From Ekhidna sp. (GTDB taxonomy: Bacteria > Bacteroidota > Bacteroidia > Cytophagales > Cyclobacteriaceae), in contig JAPPDO010000030.1 in NCBI GenBank assembly GCA_028821635.1, forward strand, positions 1 through 13,830: 13,830 nt of DNA, given 5' to 3'. The notes under the pieces are model-generated. The model had not been told where the DNA came from. It ran no database searches and saw nothing but the letters and a program-made list of their open reading frames with translations. The translations under genes and the position numbers were made by a program. Positions 8,468 through 13,830 of this stretch are shown here, in pieces. Numbering within the stretch: the stretch's first letter is position 1; each line of letters starts with the position of its first letter.

Positions 8468-8830
8468 ATGAGCAAGACAGTTATAATAGTAGATGATTCC
8501 ATCTACATAAGATCATTGATAAAAACGGCATTAGAAGGTGCAGGATATGAGATAGTTGGAGAAGCTCAAAACGGCGAAAATGCAATAGATATGATATGCC
8601 AACTACAGCCGGATCTCATTACTTTAGATAATATTCTTCCTGATATGATGGGTTTTGAAATTCTAAAAGTGATAAAGGAAGAGAAAGTTGAATCTAAGGT
8701 AATCATGGTGAGTGCCGTCGGACAGCAAACGGTTGTAAACAAAGGAATCGCCTTAGGTGCCGATGAGTATATTGTTAAACCGTTTACAGAAGAAAATCTG
8801 TTAAAAGTGGTAGAAAAGGTAATGACGTAA
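8468..8830 (+). CDS. cheY: CheY-like single-domain response regulator (CheY2)
   Basis: 120-residue stand-alone receiver. Acidic pocket D9/D10, phosphoacceptor D54 in 'LITLDNILPD', Ser82 at the switch position ('MVSAVGQ'), and Lys104 in 'YIVKPF'. It is clearly a paralogue of CheY1, sharing the 'ILPDM' loop with Ile two residues after the phosphoacceptor. It sits 53 bases after the CheC-like gene and 10 bases before the transmembrane kinase, so the kinase is the likely phosphodonor and the CheC-like protein the likely phosphatase; both are inferences from gene order. There is no DNA-binding or enzymatic output domain. The ATG is preceded by 'actaaataat', with no Shine-Dalgarno sequence. Confidence 0.94.
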   Translation: MSKTVIIVDDSIYIRSLIKTALEGAGYEIVGEAQNGENAIDMICQLQPDLITLDNILPDMMGFEILKVIKEEKVESKVIMVSAVGQQTVVNKGIALGADEYIVKPFTEENLLKVVEKVMT

Positions 8831-8840
8831 TTTAACTTAG

Positions 8841-11453
8841 ATGATTAAGAAACTCACAAACCTCCCCATAAGGCAAAAATTTGCGGTCGTTATAATACCG
8901 CTTATCGTTATCATAATTGCTTTTGATTACCTGCAAGTAAGGTATCATTTCCTAGACTACAGCGATTCAATTAGATTAGACCAGACCATTACAGTCGGGA
9001 TTGAAATTAATCATGTAGTCCATGAAATACAAAAGGAAAGAAGTATTTCGACAGGGGTTCTCTCAAATGAGGGAGCATCATTCAGCGATGAACTCCAAAA
9101 ACAACGAAAAAGAACAGATAGTACGCTTAATAAGTACTTTAGCGAAATAAAAGGAGATTATCTTGATGAATTACTTAGCATACATCGAATGGATCTTGAC
9201 AGACTCAGCACTTTTTTTCAAAGACTTCAGCCGTTAAGATCTGGCATTGATCAACATAAAATTACCTCTGAAGAATCCATTGAACAGTTTTCTAAAATAA
9301 ATAATGCAGCATTAAACACCGTAATCAAACTAATTGATGAGACACGCGACAAGGAGGTGGCACAGCAAGTCCATGCACTCATATACTTCTTGAAATCAAA
9401 AGAATTTGCAAGCATTGAGCGAGCCATTGGTACACAGGCGTTTTCATTGAATCACCTGGATTTTGATCTATACAACCGATTTACGACCTTGGTCGCAAAG
9501 CAGGATTCATACAACGATGCCTTTAGAATCATCGCCGACAGAGAATTTGTTACGTATTACAGCAGTCTTGCAATGGGGGATGCTTTTGATGAGGTGGTAA
9601 GGATGCGGGAGGTTCTATTTCAAAATGATGAACTGACTGAAGATGCTAATCACTGGTATGATGTAAGCACGGACAAGATAAATCAACTCAAAAAAGTGGA
9701 AGATTACATGTCTGATAATATCCAGTCCTCAGTTCGGGAAATTAAAAGGAGATCCGTTACCAGCTTCTGGACGTTTTTAATCTTAGATATTACAATTGGA
9801 GTAGCCGCATTTTGGTTAATGTCTACCATTGTCACCAATCTGCTGAAAAATGTGCGCAAATTAGAAGGTTTTACTAAAAAAATATCTTCAGGAGATTTAT
9901 CTAAAAAGGTTACAATTGATGCCAAAGACGAATTAGGTCAGTATGCTGATACCTTCAATAAAATGGTATTTGAAATTCGTAAATCTCACTTTCAATTACG
10001 AAAACAGAGAGATAAGGCCAATTTCATGTATAAGAATATATATGGCGTATCTCTGGTTGTTTTTGAAAATATCCAGCAGGGTATCTTCTTGCTAGATAAG
10101 GAACTTAAAATATCCAGATTCCACTCAAAAGCCATGAAAGATATTTTTAGTAATGATCAGATAGCCGGAGAAAATTTCATAAACTTCATGAGACCGCTAG
10201 TCCTTCCCCGAGAGTTAGAGGCACTTGAGATGTTTATGCGCCATCTGTTTAAATCCGAAATAGATGAGGAGGTAATCAATCAATTAAATCCGGTTGACCA
10301 AGTAAAAATCCACACCGAGAAGGATGGCATCATATCTTCAAAATACATAAGAGTAGCGTTTACCAGAATTTTCAGAAAAGATAAGATTGTCAACATCATG
10401 GTGACCGTTTCTGATGAAACAGAATCAATTCTATTGCGACAGCATCTGGAGGAAACAGAAAAGAAAAAGCAGCTTGAAACAGAAAGAGTACTAAGTATTC
10501 TTAAAATTGACCCCTCCGTCCTCAGAGGATTCCTATATAACTCTCAAAAAACATTGAAAAGCATCTCCAAGCGGTATGAAGAAAATGATTCTGACAAGTA
10601 TGCTGACTTACTAAGCTTCACTTTTGATGTTATCCATAACCTTAAAGGAAACGCTCAGGTCATTGGCATGGACATAATGGCAGACAAATTTCATGAAATA
10701 GAGGAGGCAATCATTAGACTCCAATCAAAAGAAGTTACGGGTAAAGACTTCTTAGCGGTACTATATGAGGTTGATGAAGCAGATCGAATGATGACTGAAA
10801 TCTCCGAAATGCTAAACAAAATAGTTAATATCCATAAAAGCCTGCCTGCTGAGAGTGATGAAGTTTCTAAGGTTATGATTGTCAATATGTTAGCACATGG
10901 TGCCGAAACATTAAGTAAAGAGCTGGGTAAAAATGTAGAGCTTGTTTTTCAAAATGAAGATAACCTTGTAATCGCAAAACAATACCTCGAACCGTTCAAG
11001 GACATTATGATTCAGTTGATTAGAAACTCCATCGTTCATGGTATTGAGTCTCCCGACGTGAGGACGAAGAAGGGCAAAGAAACGATGGGCATGCTGAGAA
11101 TTGAACTGTATAGGGATGAGCATAACCTCGTCATAAAGTATTCGGACGACGGAAGAGGGCTGGATATGGATAGAATTAAAATGAGAGCATTGGAGAATGG
11201 GTTAGTGACGGAAACAAGCCTTAAAGACATGAAGGAGGAAGACCTGAAAAAATTGATCTTTCAGGAAGGGTTCTCCACCATAGACGAGTCGGATAAACAT
11301 GCAGGAAGAGGTCAGGGCATGCAGATTATTAACAACTTAATTTCGGAGAATAGCGGCTCATTTAATGTCCACTATGTCTCTGATGAATTATTTGAAATGA
11401 CAATCAGATTCCCGTACATTGAAGCAGAGCTAACAGAAACTATCGAAGAATGA
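8841..11453 (+). CDS. Transmembrane CheA-like hybrid sensor kinase: NIT-HAMP-PAS-Hpt-HATPase
   Basis: An 870-residue membrane sensor kinase. TM1 is about 14-33. The extracytoplasmic region (about 34-305) resembles the NIT domain (nitrate/nitrite-sensing family), with 'VHEIQKERSISTGVLS' near its start and 'FLKSKEFASIERAIGTQAF' later. TM2 is about 308-332 and HAMP about 333-378 ('SGDLSKKV', 'DELGQYADTFNKM'). A PAS-like segment begins near 410 ('IQQGIFLLDKEL'), then a coiled linker (about 530-556). An Hpt-like domain (about 557-660) has His599 in 'VIHNLKGNAQ'. The CheA-class HATPase (about 690-860) shows R728/N729/H733 in 'LIRNSIVHGIE', 'DDGRG' (769-773) and 'GRGQGMQI'. There is no P3-type dimerisation domain and no C-terminal CheW-like domain, so it should not need CheW or MCPs. 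Its stop overlaps the next cheY start (ATGA). The likely targets are the flanking CheYs; the ligand is unknown. Confidence 0.9.
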   Translation: MIKKLTNLPIRQKFAVVIIPLIVIIIAFDYLQVRYHFLDYSDSIRLDQTITVGIEINHVVHEIQKERSISTGVLSNEGASFSDELQKQRKRTDSTLNKYFSEIKGDYLDELLSIHRMDLDRLSTFFQRLQPLRSGIDQHKITSEESIEQFSKINNAALNTVIKLIDETRDKEVAQQVHALIYFLKSKEFASIERAIGTQAFSLNHLDFDLYNRFTTLVAKQDSYNDAFRIIADREFVTYYSSLAMGDAFDEVVRMREVLFQNDELTEDANHWYDVSTDKINQLKKVEDYMSDNIQSSVREIKRRSVTSFWTFLILDITIGVAAFWLMSTIVTNLLKNVRKLEGFTKKISSGDLSKKVTIDAKDELGQYADTFNKMVFEIRKSHFQLRKQRDKANFMYKNIYGVSLVVFENIQQGIFLLDKELKISRFHSKAMKDIFSNDQIAGENFINFMRPLVLPRELEALEMFMRHLFKSEIDEEVINQLNPVDQVKIHTEKDGIISSKYIRVAFTRIFRKDKIVNIMVTVSDETESILLRQHLEETEKKKQLETERVLSILKIDPSVLRGFLYNSQKTLKSISKRYEENDSDKYADLLSFTFDVIHNLKGNAQVIGMDIMADKFHEIEEAIIRLQSKEVTGKDFLAVLYEVDEADRMMTEISEMLNKIVNIHKSLPAESDEVSKVMIVNMLAHGAETLSKELGKNVELVFQNEDNLVIAKQYLEPFKDIMIQLIRNSIVHGIESPDVRTKKGKETMGMLRIELYRDEHNLVIKYSDDGRGLDMDRIKMRALENGLVTETSLKDMKEEDLKKLIFQEGFSTIDESDKHAGRGQGMQIINNLISENSGSFNVHYVSDELFEMTIRFPYIEAELTETIEE

Positions 11454-11821
11454 AAAAATTATTAATAGTTGATGACTCCTCAGTGATGAGAAGAACAATC
11501 GAGACCAACCTTGCTGAATATGATTTAGAGATCATCGGCCAAGCATCAAATGGCGTTACAGCTTTAGAAATAGTTCGGGATAAAATGCCTGATGTCATCA
11601 CGCTGGATATTACGATGCCTGAAATGGATGGAATAGCATGTCTTGAGGAAATCATGAAAATCCATCCGGAAGCTAAAGTCATGGTCATCACGGCACTATC
11701 CGATAAATTGACAGGCCTTATCGCTTTAGACAAAGGAGCCAGAGGATTTATGTTCAAGCCGGTTAATTCCGTAGATTTAGTCAGAGCTTTTGATAAACTA
11801 CTAAAGCGGGATGGGAAGTAG
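11450..11821 (+). CDS. cheY: CheY-like single-domain response regulator (CheY3)
   Basis: 123-residue receiver without an output domain. Acidic D8/D9, phosphoacceptor D53 in 'ITLDITMPEMDG' (the canonical MPxMDG loop, unlike CheY1 and CheY2), switch Thr81 in 'VITALS', and Lys103 in 'MFKPV'. It begins inside the stop of the transmembrane kinase (ATGA, 4-base overlap) and overlaps cheX by 11 bases, so translation of kinase, CheY3 and CheX is probably coupled. The order suggests a kinase-regulator-phosphatase set in which CheX dephosphorylates CheY3. More conventional in sequence than the other two CheYs and probably not a recent duplicate of them. Confidence 0.95.
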   Translation: MKKLLIVDDSSVMRRTIETNLAEYDLEIIGQASNGVTALEIVRDKMPDVITLDITMPEMDGIACLEEIMKIHPEAKVMVITALSDKLTGLIALDKGARGFMFKPVNSVDLVRAFDKLLKRDGK

Positions 11822-12278
11822 AAAAGAGGAATTTGAAGCTACCTGCAATATGTTTATCAATGCAGTAAGCAACTACTTCAAGCATCTTACGGAAATAGAT
11901 TCTGATACGAAAGTTCCATATCTCAAAGAATCTAAAGAGTTAATTCTAAAAGATTTTACAGGTATGATCGGTATTTCAGGCGGCAGAAAAGGATTTGTCT
12001 ATATCTCGGCAAACAGGGATATGTTTGCCGAATTAATCAATATATTTATTGGCATTAAAGATCCCTCCGAAGAAGATATACTGGACATGGCCGGTGAAAT
12101 TTCAAATATTTTAGCAGGAAATGTCAGGGCCAATCTTAGAGCTAATTTTATGATTTCCGCACCTACTGTTTTTGAGGGAATGCCAAAAGGAGTAGAGATA
12201 CCCGAAGACATTTCCGTTTATGTAATCCCAATAAGTTGGAATAAACATGAAGCCTTCGTTGTGATTGGTTTGGATTAA
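11811..12278 (+). CDS. cheX: CheX-type CheY-P phosphatase
   Basis: 155-residue cytoplasmic phosphatase of the CheC/CheX/FliY family. The single active-site helix shows the signature acidic pair and asparagine: Asp92, Glu96 and Asn99 in 'DMAGEISNILAGN', with Pro118 ('ISAPTVF') downstream. It has the length and single-site layout of CheX, which normally dimerises and hydrolyses CheY-P. The N-terminal half has the 'KGFVYISANRDMFAELINIF' strand-helix typical of the family. The ATG at 11811 lies inside the end of cheY3 (11-base overlap), strong evidence for functional pairing. This is the second predicted CheY-P phosphatase in the cluster, and unlike the CheC-like one its site is complete. The next downstream frame, a degraded gene, starts 3 bases later. 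Confidence 0.9.
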   Translation: MGSRKEEFEATCNMFINAVSNYFKHLTEIDSDTKVPYLKESKELILKDFTGMIGISGGRKGFVYISANRDMFAELINIFIGIKDPSEEDILDMAGEISNILAGNVRANLRANFMISAPTVFEGMPKGVEIPEDISVYVIPISWNKHEAFVVIGLD

Positions 12279-12281
12279 ATA

Positions 12282-12767
12282 ATGTCAAAATTCTTTAAAA
12301 AGCAATCACCTTTCAACAAAAATGGACCAGATAGTCTTGATAAAATTCAGGATATCGTCAGTTGGAACTGCCCCCTCTTCTTCGTTTTAATATCTTCCTT
12401 ATTATCCTATTTTGAAGCAGGTGCCCAGAATCCGCTGGAATCTCAAAAATGGAAATCCTATTTTGACAACAGGATTTATGAAAAGCATGCAGATAACCTA
12501 GGAAAAGGAAACTTTTGGGATTTCGATCGTAATTACACCTATTACACCAGCTATTCACTACTCATCATTTATTCGGATGGCTCCTCAGAGTTAATTCAAT
12601 GCCAATATGACGGACTGAATAATCTACTCCGTAAAAAGCATACATTACCAGATGAGAACTTTGATCGGATTGAGAACGGCAATATTGCTTACATGGTTTT
12701 TGATAATATGCTGTTGAAAAACACAATCCTCGCAAATGCCGTTGAAGGAGACTTTAATGTTATCTAA
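12282..12767 (+). CDS. Surviving 5' reading frame of the degraded gene, hypothetical protein fragment
   Basis: The 161-codon frame before the first disrupting stop; it may still be translated because it begins 3 bases after the cheX stop. Residues 1-28 are polar and basic. Residues 31-43 are hydrophobic ('PLFFVLISSLL') and lead to 'SYFEAGAQ', which looks like a signal-peptidase site of the AxA-Q type common in Bacteroidota exported proteins. The n-region of about 30 residues is too long for a normal signal peptide, so the original start may have been elsewhere or altered. The rest is aromatic-rich and mixed alpha/beta in character ('NYTYYTSYSLLIIYSDGSS'). No recognisable domain. I regard it as a truncated remnant, not an independent gene. 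Confidence 0.45.
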   Translation: MSKFFKKQSPFNKNGPDSLDKIQDIVSWNCPLFFVLISSLLSYFEAGAQNPLESQKWKSYFDNRIYEKHADNLGKGNFWDFDRNYTYYTSYSLLIIYSDGSSELIQCQYDGLNNLLRKKHTLPDENFDRIENGNIAYMVFDNMLLKNTILANAVEGDFNVI

Positions 12768-13134
12768 ACAAAAGACCCGTTAAGTGTTCTTAAAGAATTT
12801 TATGTGTCGGAGAATAGCAAAGAAGATTTACAGACATTTTGGACAGTATACCTTTTCGATGAAGAGATTGATAATCTGTATTTGGGAGGTTTACACTAAG
12901 AAATTTACCAAAATAGCGAATGACTGCCCTAATCTGTCCCGGAAGATAAAAAATCGAATTCATGGTTATGCAAACATGAATGATTTGCCAAACATTGCCA
13001 AAGAATATAATGAATGAGTAAAACAGAACGATCCTTATCAATATGCAGGCTATTCAGCCATGTTTTGGCAGATGCCGGCATATCTCAATCAGGACTGGGC
13101 CAAAGACCTCAAATGGCGATCTATATTCATTTGT

Positions 13135-13142
13135 TATCTTTG
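13135..13142 (+). promoter_or_regulatory. Bacteroidota-type -7 promoter element TATCTTTG
   Basis: TATCTTTG matches the Bacteroidota primary sigma factor -7 consensus TAnnTTTG exactly. It lies 20 bases before the ATG of the SPOR gene, which would give a 5' leader of about 14 bases. The -33 element is weak: only TGG near 13114-13116 sits at about the right distance, and no TTG is there. It suggests that the SPOR gene is transcribed separately from the chemotaxis block. The element overlaps the last codons of the degraded gene. Confidence 0.4.
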
Positions 13143-13162
13143 AACAAAAACAAGTCTGGTAA

Positions 13163-13807
13163 ATGAGTAATCTTTCAAGTCGGGATAAAAAAATCGTTGC
13201 AACCATTACGGTCATCATCTTTTTACTGGTTGGGGGTGCCGGTGCGTGGTATTGGTTTATTTATAAACCTGAACAAAAGGCAAAAGAAAAAGCCAGATTG
13301 GAACGAATAGAGAAAGAGAAAGCAGAGAAGAAGCAAAAAGAAGAACAAGCGGCAAAGCAAAAGGCTGCATACGATAGTCTAATACAAAGTGCTGATGCTG
13401 AATTTAACCTAAAAAGCTGGGAATCAGCTCGCTCACAATATACTGATGCTTTATCTCTCCTCCCGAACGAGCAATATCCCAGAGATCAACTCAGATTAAT
13501 TAATACTCAACTCGAAGAGATTGCAGCACTGGAAGCTAAAAAAGCGGACGGAATAGTTGAAACAGTTTCTTGCACATCCGGCCGCTTCTTCATCATCATA
13601 TCCAGCAGCATTGACCGTGATTTAGCAATGGATTATGCAACAGAACTGGCTAAGGAAGGAAACTACATAAAAGTCATTGAGCCCAATGCTGCTAATCCGC
13701 TGTTTCACAGAGTATCCATCGGTGATTATGAAACCCGGGAACAAGCCAAGACTGCCGCTCAGTCTAATCGTTATTTCGGAGATGGAGTCTGGGTTTTGAA
13801 ATATTGA
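13163..13807 (+). CDS. Membrane-anchored TPR-like and SPOR-domain protein
   Basis: 214 residues, predicted inner-membrane protein facing the periplasm. A short cytoplasmic N-terminus (1-10) leads to one membrane span (about 11-34), then a highly charged Lys/Glu-rich helix, probably coiled coil (about 36-72). A TPR-like helical pair follows (about 67-125, with 'AEFNLKSWESARSQYTDALS' and 'PNEQYPRDQ'). A C-terminal SPOR domain covers about 137-214, with 'GRFFIIISSSIDRDLAMDYA', 'HRVSIGDYETREQAKTA' and the closing 'VWVLKY'. SPOR domains bind denuded septal peptidoglycan in other bacteria; a cell-wall or division role is known for the family and inferred here. It follows the degraded gene and has its own promoter candidate, so a direct link to chemotaxis is not shown. 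The frame is complete, with a TGA stop. Confidence 0.88.
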   Translation: MSNLSSRDKKIVATITVIIFLLVGGAGAWYWFIYKPEQKAKEKARLERIEKEKAEKKQKEEQAAKQKAAYDSLIQSADAEFNLKSWESARSQYTDALSLLPNEQYPRDQLRLINTQLEEIAALEAKKADGIVETVSCTSGRFFIIISSSIDRDLAMDYATELAKEGNYIKVIEPNAANPLFHRVSIGDYETREQAKTAAQSNRYFGDGVWVLKY

Positions 13808-13830
13808 ATAACCCGATTGGAAGCGGCATT

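Larger units (their letters stand above)
12282..13143 (+). pseudogene. Degraded gene for a probably secreted protein (two stops, one frameshift)
   Basis: One coding sequence can be read across three pieces. Codons from 12282 run to TAA 12765-12767. The same frame then continues as sensible protein ('KDPLSVLKEFYVSENSKEDL', 'FWTVYLFDEEIDNLYLGGLH') to TAA 12897-12899. At that point a single-base shift restores coding in the +1 frame ('KKFTKIANDCPNLSRKIKN', 'MNDLPNIAKEYNE') to TGA 13015-13017. That frame continues as 'VKQNDPYQYAGYSAMFWQMP' and 'AYLNQDWAKDLKW' to TGA 13141-13143. The TGA after 'YNE' is consistent with a former TGG (Trp). Without the lesions the product would be roughly 285 residues. 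A signal-peptide-like stretch (residues 31-48, ending AGA-Q) suggests export. I do not recognise a named family. Lesions clustered here while all neighbours are intact argue for real decay rather than random sequencing error. The final stop overlaps the promoter candidate of the next gene. Confidence 0.75.

Noticed and set aside
12784..13017. Possible separate small gene of 77 codons
   Set aside because: Its first half reads poorly ('CRRIAKKIYRHFGQYTF') while the alternative frame gives better protein there. Its second half continues the degraded upstream gene and also runs on past its TGA. It is a piece of the pseudogene.
12765..13017. Stop-codon readthrough or programmed frameshift producing a full-length protein
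   Set aside because: Two different stop codons and a shift would all have to be recoded, and no slippery site or downstream stem-loop is evident. Ordinary decay is simpler.
12790..13041. 83-codon minus-strand frame
   Set aside because: Antisense shadow of the degraded gene, with no motif or start context.
12279..13162. Mobile element causing the gene disruption
   Set aside because: No inverted repeats, transposase sequence or target-site duplication was seen; the lesions are point changes and a small frameshift.

Overview
The window is a dense, single-strand (+) chemosensory gene cluster from what looks like a member of the Bacteroidota, possibly of the Cytophagales type. The lineage evidence is indirect. 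The DNA is AT-rich, and genes are preceded by A/T-rich leaders with few Shine-Dalgarno sequences. A TATCTTTG element matches the Bacteroidota -7 promoter consensus TAnnTTTG. The last gene is a membrane-anchored TPR-like/SPOR protein with the 'PNEQYPRDQ' phrase common in that phylum. Genus-level identification is not possible from sequence alone.

Layout, left to right. Positions 1-2307 are the 3' part of a chemoreceptor (dCache sensor, one visible membrane span, four HAMP-like modules, MCP signalling hairpin); its 5' end lies outside the window. Positions 2317-7727 form a tightly packed core chemotaxis operon: a ParA-type ATPase, a CheW with a long N-terminal extension, CheB, CheA (no P2 domain), CheR and a small CheY. 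The ParA plus extended-CheW pair resembles the ParC/ParP array-positioning systems of proteobacteria. After a 90-base break, positions 7818-12278 hold a second block: a CheC-like phosphatase with one surviving active site, a second CheY, a large transmembrane CheA-like kinase (NIT sensor, HAMP, PAS-like, Hpt, HATPase; no P3 and no CheW-like P5), a third CheY, and a CheX phosphatase. Overlaps of 4 and 11 bases couple kinase, CheY3 and CheX.

Positions 12282-13143 hold a decaying gene for a probably secreted protein, broken by an in-frame TAA, a frameshift and an in-frame TGA. Positions 13163-13807 hold the intact SPOR gene, with its own promoter candidate.

Inferred working model: the MCP-CheW-CheA array feeds CheB, CheR and CheY. 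The transmembrane kinase gives a receptor-independent second input through its NIT domain into the adjacent CheY proteins. The CheC-like protein and CheX remove phosphate from the CheYs. No CheD, flagellar, pilus or gliding gene is visible, so the output is unknown.
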